Positions 10,787 to 19,329 of a stretch of DNA of 64,000 bases are shown piece by piece. Each line of letters starts with the position of its first letter. Positions within the stretch are counted from its first letter, which is position 1. The position numbers and the translations under genes were made by a program. The notes beneath the pieces are model-generated. The model was not told the origin of the DNA and did no database searches. It saw nothing but the letters and a program-made list of their open reading frames with translations. Source of the stretch: Paralithodes platypus (Eukaryota > Arthropoda > Malacostraca > Decapoda > Lithodidae). The DNA is taken from NCBI GenBank assembly GCA_032716605.1, contig CM064481.1, positions 22,996,811 through 23,060,810 of the forward strand, read 5' to 3'.

Positions 10787-10949
10787 ATATATATATATAT
10801 ACAGTACTGTATATACTGTATATGTATACAGTATATATATACTGTATATACAGTACTATATATACTGTATATGTATACAGTATATATATATACTGTATAT
10901 ACTGTATATGTATACAGTATATATATACTGTATATACAGTATATATACA
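10785..10949. repeat. AT-rich palindromic array, segment 3
   Basis: Resumes directly at the 5' truncation point of the RTE copy with the same TATATAC / AGTACTGTATA units and ends at 10949, 44 bp before the host exon. Confidence 0.95.
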
Positions 10950-10993
10950 TTTTCCTATACAATAGTTAAATATTTGTCTATATGTGCCCTCAG

Positions 10994-11198
10994 AAACTTC
11001 TATAAAAAATATGGATCCCCCGGAACGATGAACCTGTCTGAAAGGAATACCCGGCCACCCCTGTGCCAGCGGTTTATCGAGGAGTACCAGCGGCTGGAGA
11101 CAGAGGGCAGCACACCACAGAACCAGCTGATGGAACAGGCGGCACTGGCCCTTGAAGCTGACGGGATATACTTGGACAAGTCACGTGCTCCTCCTAAG
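10994..11198 (+). CDS. Penultimate exon of an unrecognised host protein gene
   Basis: Sequence composition changes sharply here to ordinary coding DNA. A pyrimidine-leaning CCCTCAG acceptor ends at 10993 and an AAG/GTACGG donor follows 11198. The exon is 205 nt: one base completing a codon, then 68 codons reading NFYKKYGSPGTMNLSERNTR and ending DKSRAPPK. It ends in phase 0, matching the exon at 14475. The encoded piece is charged and helical in character (RFIEEYQRLETEG, LMEQAALALEADG). I do not recognise the family. An in-frame stop follows six bases after the donor, so splicing is needed. Upstream exons are not visible here; they may lie left of the TE nest or of the window. Confidence 0.7.
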
Positions 11199-11277
11199 GT
11201 ACGGTAGCTGTTATTAAGCCGGCCCCTTTAGTATGATGACCCCTCACCTTAATTGTATTTGGCTATCATTAGACAGT

Positions 11278-11658
11278 TTAAGGGAGCCCACCTCGCTTTT
11301 TTCTATTTCTCTCCCTCTCTCCTTGGCTTGTATCAATCGGCCCCATTCAGCCTACTGTTTTAAGACGTTAACCCCCATCCAGGTGTCAATATTTTCCTGG
11401 CGAGCAGTAGCGAGCCAGCATATATATATTTTTGTCTTGATAGCAAGCTAAATTTGTACATTTTTCGATAGAAAAATGTCTCCGGCGAAGCCGGATTTCT
11501 CCATACAATGCTGGCTCGCTATCGCTCGCCAGGAAGAAATCACCACTGGATGAGGATAAACGTCTTAAAACAGTTGGCTGAATGGGGCCAAATGGATACA
11601 AGCCAGGGAAAGAGAGAAAAGGAGAGAAAGAGAAAAAAAAGCTGGTGACCCCCCTTAA
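11278..11658. repeat. Foldback (long inverted repeat) in the intron, about 380 bp
   Basis: Arms of about 125 bp (11282-11405 and 11510-11654) are imperfect reverse complements, including GGCCCCATTCAGCC/GGCTGAATGGGGCC and the GGCTCGCTATCGCTCGCC block. TTAA bounds both outer ends (11278-11281 and 11655-11658). The centre holds two short hairpins (CATTTTTCGATAGAAAAATG and CCGGCGAAGCCGG). The arm sequence belongs to a dispersed family also present at about 14765, 15690, 17228 and 22845. Confidence 0.75.
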
Positions 11659-12143
11659 CCCTCCAGCCCCGGCTATGTATTATATATACAGTATATTCCT
11701 CGAAACCCGGGTGTTTTGGCCGAAAAACGTCTAGGCTAGGCTACCGTATATTCGTTAATCAGACTGCTTCCCGCATTCCTGCGCATCCCCAAGCGTAGCT
11801 GTGTTATTTACCTGTAGAATGGCATTAAGTGTAGCTCTCTAAGTCAACTGGTTGAGCTGTGATGATGATTTCATTGGAGATAACTTTATGGCCAAAACAG
11901 CCACTTTACACCACTTTTCGATACTTAACAATAACATACAGGCACACACGAACAAGCGACGCTCTCCTTCTTGTGGCCGGAGATGCGGGGCGTCGGTCCA
12001 GCCGGCTGTTGTTTACATGCGTCGGACCGACGCCTCGCACACGAAGCTCACAGGCTTTCAACCACTGGGCGTTCAAGAGGCTTTCCGGGTACCTGTTATA
12101 TGCTTTTTTATGGGCGTTCAAGAGCCCTTCCGTGGTGAGAGGG
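11659..12143 (-). mobile_element. piggyBac-related MITE (family A), copy 1, 485 bp
   Basis: Bounded by TTAA at 11655-11658 and 12144-12147. Ends begin CCCTCCAGCCCCGG and, reversed, CCCTCTCACCACGG. The interior is the reverse complement of the MITE at 34072-34551 (for example TAGCTCTCTAAGTCAACTGG matches CCAGTTGTCTTAGAGAGCT) and it shares the CTCTACTCAACGCCA block with the 3' region of the piggyBac element at 28081-31766. No transposase. Confidence 0.8.
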
Positions 12144-12147
12144 TTAA

Positions 12148-12884
12148 ATCAGCTTAAGCTTGCCGGTCATGCAAGCTAATGACCAAGGTGAACTGGTCTT
12201 TGTTACGGCTCTGTTTTCAAGGGTCTCCTCTGATGACTTCAACACCCCTTAAAAAATCTTATATGAATTTGTTTACTATTTTAGGGTAAAAATTATAACA
12301 AAACAAAGCATATGTGCGTTATTTGTCAAATTAACATGCTTTGAAGAATAATAAAAACAGGAAGTGATATTTGGTGAGCTATGCTCTTTAATACATACTG
12401 TATGTGTGGTGGTAGCTTATACATAAAAAAGTTAATTTATTTATATGCAGTAGTGTGTTTTATAGCCTTTTAACTATCGTTAATCTAAATTGTATAAAAT
12501 CAATTAACAGTAGCTGTAAGCTTATGATATGATGAATAAGCATCACTAAAGGGGTATTGACGGCTGAAACTTCGGAATATACTGCATAGATTTTTGCTAA
12601 TATAATTTTAGTTCCATGTGTTTTATATCTTATTCTTCATTCATAACATAACATCCTGTGGCTTCATGGCCTCCCAAACCCTCTCTGTAATGGCAGAGGT
12701 GCAGTAGATGCAGCGTCACATTTACAATATAAATGCTAGCACCTAATCAGCATAATTGAGCTGATTACACTGGGTAAGAAACAACACTCTCAACCTCAGT
12801 CATTGCAACAGTACAATAACATTCAACACGCACTTTATACACTACACTTCAGTTTAAGCTGAAGAAGGGCAGATGTAAGGATAC
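12148..12884. other. Intron sequence without recognised feature
   Basis: AT-rich, no coding or repeat structure seen except scattered short A/T runs. It lies in the intron between the two host exons. Confidence 0.5.
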
Positions 12885-13165
12885 ACAAAAATTCAGCTTT
12901 CCAAATAGAAGTATGGATATTTGGAACTACAGTATTTAGATGGGGAGATGATGCAAGCGAAGAACATCAACATGTTCAAATCTAGATTGGATAAAAGTAG
13001 ATAAAAGTAGCTTTGTTATGTCAATCCAAAAATCTGGGAATTAAGAATATCCATTACATTACGATACTTTAATCAGAAAAAAGTGGATAGATTAAAAATT
13101 GTAACTGAGACAGGACAATACGAGCGTTGCTCAAGTCTTGTAATCTACAAAGAGGTAAATAGGTA
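12885..13165 (+). mobile_element. CR1-like LINE 3' end fragment
   Basis: Degraded coding remnant: CAACATGTTCAAATCTAGAT decodes to the NMFKSRLD motif seen near the C-terminus of many CR1-group LINEs, and the piece ends in a GGTAAATAGGTAAATAC tail. Frames are broken. Assigned from this motif and tail only. Confidence 0.5.
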
Positions 13166-13266
13166 AATACTTCTACACACAAGTAATTTAGAGCTGGAGT
13201 TACTGGCTGAATATAGGTTTCTTCCAGGGATCTTCTGTGTGCTATTCATAGTGCAGTTATGTCCAG

Positions 13267-13672
13267 TACATACATACATACATACATACATAACATTTTA
13301 AGACTGAGTGTTCCACACATAAGTGCAGTTTCAGTCTCTTGTCCTAATGGCGGCGTTCCAGGCAACCCTGTTAAGGGCTGCTTCACTTGTCAAGTTCTTG
13401 GATTTGAGATCGGCGCGTATAGTCCGATCCCAGGTCTTCCTCGGTCCACCCCTTGGTGCAGCTCCCTCCACAATCACAGACCTGCATTTTGTCACCCAAT
13501 TTTGTTCATCCATTCTCTCCACATGTCCATACCATCCCAGTCTACTTGTACGCATCACCTCACTAATACTCTTTATACCTAAACGTCTCCTCAGCTCAAC
13601 ATTTGTTATTCTATCCTGTAGCCTGGCCCCACACATCCATCTCACATAATTAGATTGATATCTAGTATTCAA
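13267..13672 (-). mobile_element. LINE C-terminal fragment, 5'-truncated
   Basis: A minus-strand frame (13331-13672) reads the reverse transcriptase C-terminal region, with RWMCGARLQDRITNVELRRR and LGWYGHVERMDEQNW. The WYGHVERM motif is the counterpart of WFGHMERM in the RTE copies here, but the sequence is a different family. It ends in a (TACA)n tail at 13267-13291. No catalytic residues remain. Confidence 0.8.
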
Positions 13673-13802
13673 TAAAATGGATACCGGTACTAATTGTGGT
13701 CATGCACTGTACCTATAACGGTCTTGATGATAAGATATCTAGTATTCAATAAAATGTATACTAATTGTAGTCATGCACTGTACCTTTAACTGTCTTGATG
13801 GT
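13657..13802 (+). repeat. 77-bp tandem duplication
   Basis: GATATCTAGTATTCAATAAA starts at 13657 and again at 13734; the two units run to the TGTCTTGATG block with small differences. Confidence 0.85.
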
Positions 13803-14042
13803 GTAATGGTCAGAATGTGTAAATTATATATGTGGTATCCTTGGTTTGAATCTTGGGAAGATCATATGCTTTCATTAATTTCATTTGGGGGGTTATTGGT
13901 GTTAAGAACGATGTTAAAACTAATACAAAATAATATACAAGGTGGCACAGAATCGTTTACCTGTGGTAGATCTCGGCTAAGTCAACAGGGTAACCAAATT
14001 CTGCGCCACTCTGTACTGCACTGGCATGTGTTTCTGTATTAA

Positions 14043-14248
14043 CCCTTTCAGTACCGGTGCCATCCTTTTAACTTTATTTGGTTATGATTAGACAATTTTA
14101 TTTAGTTTAAAAAAGGCCTCCTGCAATTAACAGGCTTCGAACTATCTCTCTTAACCCTTTTGACTACCACAGATCCTTCTTAAACTACACAAAATCATCT
14201 AAGCATAGCTAGAATACAATTAAAAAGACGTCGCCACTACGAAAGGGG
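14043..14248. mobile_element. TTAA MITE, family B copy 1, 206 bp
   Basis: Flanked by TTAA (14039-14042, 14249-14252). Ends CCCTTTCAGTACCGG and, reversed, CCCCTTTCGTAGTGGCG. The whole element matches, in reverse orientation, the copy at 19069-19275 (shared AATTAACAGGCTTCGAACTA and AAGACGTCGCC blocks). No ORF. Confidence 0.85.
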
Positions 14249-14474
14249 TTAAATCTTGACTATATTGAATTATTGATGCAGGGTGTCAAACAACAACCCG
14301 ATTCCTTTCTTTTTAGTCTATAGCTTTACATATGCAATAATATAAATATGGTTTACAATTCTTATTACATCTTTCAAAGTGAGAAAATGGTCAGAACAAT
14401 GCATCTTTTTGTTATTTTCCTTGCATTCCTTCTCATTTTCATTAGTCTTAAAACAATATTGCTTCGATCTCCAG

Positions 14475-14606
14475 GAAGGAACCAGTGAGGAGAGCAGAGC
14501 AGACCAGATCCCAGCACCATCGGCAGTAACCTCGGAGCAAGTGGCTTCACAGCGCCTGGCAGACATCTTTAAGGCCAGCTTAGAAGAAGAGGGAACCAAG
14601 AAATGA
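14475..14606 (+). CDS. Last exon of the unrecognised host protein gene
   Basis: A pyrimidine-rich tract and GATCTCCAG acceptor end at 14474. The exon opens in phase 0 (GAAGGAACC, EGT) exactly as the donor at 11198 requires, and reads 43 residues to the TGA at 14604-14606. The protein end is acidic and helical (SEQVASQRLADIFKASLEEE, GTKK). No domain recognised. Joined to the 10994-11198 exon it would give a continuous 111-residue C-terminus. The intron is 3276 bp and holds a foldback, two TTAA MITEs and two LINE fragments. No clear AATAAA was seen in the next 150 bp. Confidence 0.7.
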   Translation, partial: EGTSEESRADQIPAPSAVTSEQVASQRLADIFKASLEEEGTKK

Positions 14607-14764
14607 AGCTGGTCGAGTGCTTGAGTGGATGTACTGTCAAAATCATTAGGCTACTGAACTTCGGGGACAATTTTACTTGTAAACCTATGTACTGTACTTT
14701 AAGCTTTTTAGTTGGCTCCCTAGAGCTCCATTAAGCTTAAAATAACACTCAAGACCCTTTTTTT

Positions 14765-14895
14765 TAGATAAATTTGCAAATATTTTGCTAGAAAAATTTC
14801 CTGACCAAAGGCCAGTTTCTGTCAAATTACAGGCTTGCTATCGCTCACCAGGAAGAAATTGACACCTAAATTTCACGAAAGGTCTTAAAATTGGC
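14765..14895 (+). repeat. Dispersed hairpin-bearing repeat, copy
   Basis: Shares ATTTTGCTAGAAAAATT, GGCTTGCTATCGCTCACC and GAAGAAATTGACACC with the copies at 11450, 15690 and 17228. Unclassified, non-coding. Confidence 0.65.
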
Positions 14896-15205
14896 AAAGG
14901 AATTTCCGTATATTCTATCTATTATTAGACGATTTTGCATTAATATGTTAACTATCATAAATCCTTCCTAAACATAGTAAAATCATCTAATATAATGATA
15001 GCCAGAATAAATAGAAAAGTAACTTCTCCTGTACTAAAAGGGTTTCTTTGTAAGTTAATTGGTGGGTTGGTAAATAAATATGAAATTAATAGACCAAACA
15101 GTGAAGATGTTAGAGTACTTGAATGGATGCAGTCCAAATCTTGTTTTCCGACAATTTTACTTATAGCTGTGCAATTAAATGAGCCCAAATAGTGAAAATA
15201 GTTGA

Positions 15206-15685
15206 ATGCTTGAACGGATGTACCGGGTATTCATAATGCTTGAACGGATGTACCGGGTATTCATAATGCTTGAACGGATGTACCGGGTATTCATAATGCT
15301 TGAACGGATGTACCGGGTATTCATAATGCTTGAACGGATGTACCGGGTATTCATAATGCTTGAACGGATGTACCGGGTATTCATAATGCTTGAACGGATG
15401 TACCGGGTATTCATAATGCTTGAACGGATGTACCGGGTATTCATAATGCTTGAACGGATGTACCGGGTATTCATAATGCTTGAACGGATGTACCGGGTAT
15501 TCATAATGCTTGAACGGATGTACCGGGTATTCATAATGCTTGAACGGATGTACCGGGTATTCATAATGCTTGAACGGATGTACCGGGTATTCATAATGCT
15601 TGAACGGATGTACCGGGTATTCATAATGCTTGAACGGATGTACCGGGTATTCATAATGCTTGAACGGATGTACCGGGTATTCATA
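15206..15685 (+). repeat. 30-bp minisatellite, 16 identical copies
   Basis: The unit ATGCTTGAACGGATGTACCG + GGTATTCATA repeats 16 times with no visible difference between copies. As 30 is a multiple of 3, frames stay open on both strands, but the predicted peptides are pure repeats and are not taken as genes. A degenerate pre-repeat (GTACTTGAATGGATGCAG) precedes it. Confidence 0.97.
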
Positions 15686-15687
15686 AT

Positions 15688-15845
15688 CAATAGTTCCAGG
15701 CCAAAGGCTGATTTCTTCTAAATTACAGGCTCGCCATTGCTCGCCCGCTCGCCCAGAAATATAATTGACACCTGAATGGGTTCGAAATGTCTTAACATTT
15801 CCAAACTATTGGAGTGAAACAGGGGAGGTCCAAATAAAAATAATT
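15688..15845 (+). repeat. Dispersed hairpin-bearing repeat, copy
   Basis: Begins right after the 30-bp array: CCAGGCCAAAGGCTG, ACAGGCTCGCCATTGCTCGCC, TTGACACCTGAATGGGTTCG. Same family as 14765 and 17228. Confidence 0.65.
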
Positions 15846-17105
15846 TGAACCAAATATGAGTATTATTTTTGGCGAACTATTGATTTTGACTGTACTGTAC
15901 ACTGAATGGTATACTTTATAGATTTGTTATTGTAAATAAAATTTTGAGAGTAGCTAATGATTTGTGTTTTGTTAACATATAGAAAGTTTGAGGATAGTTT
16001 TTCTTCATATACATACAGTAAATTAGATCCTATGTTCAGGTACTGTAGTATCCCCTATATTATAATGTAAAACTTGCAAAATAAACAAACCAAAACTGGG
16101 ACGACACAAGATAAACACAAAAGAACTAATCAAAATCGCTGTGGAAACAACGTTTAATAAAATAGAATTTGAAATAAAAGAACACAATCCACCACATAGT
16201 GTGTACATTACTACATGTGCAAGTTAATCTGGTTCCCAAGCAAACTAATCGCACATATAACAATGCACTATCGTCATGTTCAAGGAATTAATCAGTTTGG
16301 GAAGTACGGGACGTTCTGGTAAATATTATTAAATTCTGTATGAATAAAGAAACTACAATTTGTATCAAATTTTATAATAAGGTAATTTGCAATTTGACAA
16401 GATATCAATAATAGTATAACAAATATACAACACAAACTAACGATAGTGCTATCGGGTAAGTACCTGTAAGCTCAGCAAATGTGTTACTTCGCCAAGATCC
16501 ATCTCTCCAAGTAATAGTGTAAAAATAAATATCAATAAATACAAATATAGAGTTAATACAGTGATAGGTTATGTTTTCTTCATAGTTCGAGTTATTCACC
16601 GTCTTTTCAGATACATTGACTGAACACTATTTGGTGCAACGTCTTGGGTGTTATTATGGTATTTTGTTTAATTATTAGAGGTTTTTATTTGTTTTAGCCA
16701 TTTTCGAACAAAGTGTTTTTAGTTTACCCGCTAGACTTGGAAAAATGCCTCTCCAAACCCCCTTAACCCTTGTCTAGCGGAGGGTTTTGGGCTATTTTGG
16801 GCATATGCAGGCCCTCCTGAATGATTAATCAAGTATCTGCATGAAAAAACAATTATTTAGCAAAAAACTAGGCGCTAAAAGCTTCAAAATGAGACCAGAA
16901 CGAGCTACGTAGCACTCGTGGTTCTCATACAGTGATACCAGTAACATGGGAGTTTAGCGTATTTCGGCATATTTTTCCCAGCTATGCTCACTACTGGCTA
17001 CACTGCCGGCCTCTTGAGAACACAGGGAACATGAGTTAATGGGCGGCGGTAAGCCCTGGGAGTCGGCTGTCTGGCCCGCTGCGCTCCCGGCCATTTGCAC
17101 TCTAT
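15846..17105. other. AT-rich non-coding stretch
   Basis: No coding region or element boundary recognised. A short inverted pair (CCGCTAGACTTGG / CCTTGTCTAGCGG) lies at about 16730-16790. Confidence 0.5.
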
Positions 17106-17110
17106 TTTAA

Positions 17111-17188
17111 CCCTTTAAAAGCCTTAATAACGCTCCTAACTTGCTGCAAATTGGTGCAAGACTTAAGTCGAGCGCCGCTCTTTAAGGG
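17111..17188. mobile_element. Very short TTAA-bounded inverted-repeat unit, 78 bp
   Basis: TTAA at 17107-17110 and 17189-17192 flank ends CCCTTTAAAAG and, reversed, CCCTTAAAGAG. May be a minimal MITE, or chance in AT-rich sequence. Confidence 0.4.
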
Positions 17189-17227
17189 TTAAAACTAAAA
17201 AAAAACGTCCCCCAGACCCCCTTCAAG

Positions 17228-17425
17228 CAAAATGTATAAATTTTTCGATAGAAAAATGTCCCGGCCAAAGGCCGGTTTCTCCTAAATTGCGGGCTCGCTA
17301 TCGCTCGCCCAGGAAAAATCGACACCTTATTGGGTTGAAGCATCATATAATCGCCAAACTAATGCGATGAAACGTCTTAAAATCTCCAAGCTAATGGAGT
17401 AAAACTGGGAGGCTCCAAATTGGCC
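17228..17425 (+). repeat. Dispersed hairpin-bearing repeat, best copy
   Basis: Contains both hairpins intact: TTTTTCGATAGAAAAA and CCGGCCAAAGGCCGG, followed by GGGCTCGCTATCGCTCGCC and GTCTTAAAATCTCCAAGC. A second partial copy of its left part is at about 17490-17600. Confidence 0.7.
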
Positions 17426-18499
17426 CGGCCTGCACCTAATAGGGTTAAGGGGGCAAGGGTTTATTTATTGGTCGGTTTATTTATTTATAATTTTATTTTC
17501 CTCGCTAGACCTCCATCAAGCTTAATAAAACATCCCCCTATAAATAAATTTGTACATTTTTCGGCAGAAACATTTCCCGGCCGAAAGCCGGGTGTTACTG
17601 GACTGTTGGCATGACTGTGGTTGTGTCTTATTTGTCAACCAGTGTAATGAGTTCGATCATGCTGAACAGGTGCTAACATTCACACTGTAAAATTAATGCG
17701 ATACTGCTCTACTACACCTCTGATGTCTGCCGTTGCCGAAAGAGGTTTGAAGGGCATGAAGAAGGGTGTAAAAAACATTCAACCAGCGAGGATTGAACAC
17801 GTGGCTTCCCTCAAGCGGGTTAAGCAAGCTACACACACTCTATGCAGGCTCCAAAATAACACACACACAACAAAACCACTCCAACAGCTTCCTCTCTCTC
17901 CAACACCCTTTATCCCCTCACACATAACAAAGCCACTCCAACAGCTTCCTCTCTTTCCAACACCTCTACTCCCCTCTAACACACATAGCAAAGCCATTCC
18001 AACAGCTTCCTCTACATACAATACATACAATGGTTTAACGTCATTTTTCCATTACATGCAATGTAACGGCTCAGACGGGGTTGCCTTTCAGAAGTTGGAG
18101 TGTACTGTAGTACAATAAAGTCCCGCCACAGCACTGCCCCACCAAGTCATCACTGTGGCTGATGTTGGTATAGTGCTAACCGTGCCTCAGCAAGACTCAA
18201 CAGAGTCCCCCTACAGCACTTGCACCTGCAGTATCTGCAACCACACCAGCCTTAACAGTGTTACAAAAAGACAGCACCATAACAAGACTCTACTGTATAT
18301 TAGGCAATTGGACTTTACAACAATAAAGTCCTGCCCCAACACTGCTGCAACATGCAAACACTGTTGCTGACACAGGTGTGGTGCCAAACAGCGCTCAGGT
18401 AAGACTCAGTCCCCTGTGGCACCTATCCGCACCCCACCAGCCTCGGCAGTGCCATACTAAGACAGTGTTAAGATAAAGACTTTATTGCATAGTAATGGC

Positions 18500-18610
18500 T
18501 GTTGGTCCACAAGTCTATCGCCATCCCCCCTATTAGTCGCCTTGTACGACACGCAGTAGGATGCGTGAGGCATATTCTTTTTTTTTTCCTCCACCATTAG
18601 ATGAAGGCCC
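18500..18610 (+). repeat. Fragment resembling an RTE LINE 5' end
   Basis: TTAGTCGCCTTGTACGACAC, GCAGTAGGATGCGTGAGGCATATTC resembles the 5' end of the RTE copy at 38717-38790 (TTTAGTCGCCTCTTACGACA, then GGGGCATATTC). It is short and diverged. Confidence 0.5.
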
Positions 18611-18711
18611 CCTTACCCCCTGGGGGTAACACACCTCTCCTCTAACACACGTAACAAAGCCACTCCAACAGCTTCCTCTCTCCTCTAACACTCATAACAA
18701 AGCCACTCCAA

Positions 18712-18850
18712 TAATAATAATAATATTTATTCAGTTAGCAATTTACAGAGTTGGTACCACATAGTATGTTACAAATATGACATGTACCAGCTTTGCATAA
18801 TTCCAACTAAGGATAGCCCAATAAGGCCGTTAGGTGTATTTCCATTGGGG
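18712..18850 (-). mobile_element. Short 3' end copy of the 19.4-kb LINE, inverted
   Basis: This is the reverse complement of the 3' UTR at 21990-22141: the (TAA)n tail, TTTACAGAGTTGGTACCAC, GACATGTACCAGC and AATAAGGCCGTTAGG. It is heavily 5'-truncated and sits inside a minisatellite unit, with TCCA on both sides. Confidence 0.88.
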
Positions 18851-19068
18851 TCCAACAGGTTCCTCTCTCTCCAACACCCCTACTCCCCTCTAACACACAC
18901 AACAAAGCCACTCCAACAGCTTCCTCTCTCTCCAGCACCCCTACTCCCCTCTAACACACATAACAAAACCACTCCAACAGCTTCTTCTCTCTCCAACACC
19001 CCTTCTCCCCTCTCAACAGGCTTCGAAAATCAAGATACGAAGTGCCGTTGTAAGGACTTATCCCTTAA

Positions 19069-19275
19069 CCCCTTCTGTACCGGCGACGTCTTTTTTATTT
19101 TATCCTAGCTATATGTATACGATTTTGTGCAGCTTAAGAGGGATCTGAGGTATTCATAAGGGTTAATTGAGATAGTTCGAAGCCTGTTAATTGCTGGAGG
19201 CTCTTCTTAAACTGAATAAAATAGTCTAATAGTTGCCAGGATATAATGAAAAGGATGTCATCGGTACTATATGGG
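19069..19275. mobile_element. TTAA MITE, family B copy 2, 207 bp
   Basis: TTAA at 19065-19068; the right flank is TCAA (19276-19279), a one-base decayed TTAA. Ends CCCCTTCTGTACCGGCGACG and, reversed, CCCATATAGTACCGATGACA. Reverse-orientation homologue of 14043-14248. Confidence 0.85.
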
Positions 19276-19329
19276 TCAATACCTTCACCCGACCTGACCT
19301 GAGCATAACATACAATAGACTTCGATACT

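Larger units (their letters stand above)
17856..19020 (+). repeat. Degenerate ~60-bp minisatellite, interrupted
   Basis: Units of the type AAAGCCACTCCAACAGCTTC + CTCTCTCTCCAACACCC recur at 17860-18015, 18630-18712 and 18852-19020. The intervening parts are other sequence, including a LINE 3' end inserted into a CACTCCA unit at 18712. Confidence 0.8.

Noticed and set aside
15175..15721. Two 171-codon ORFs and a CRISPR-like regular repeat
   Set aside because: The 30-bp units are directly adjacent and identical with no spacers; the ORFs exist only because 30 is a multiple of three.
17761..17810. tRNA-like box B (GTTCAATCC on the minus strand) as a SINE
   Set aside because: No matching box A at the right distance.
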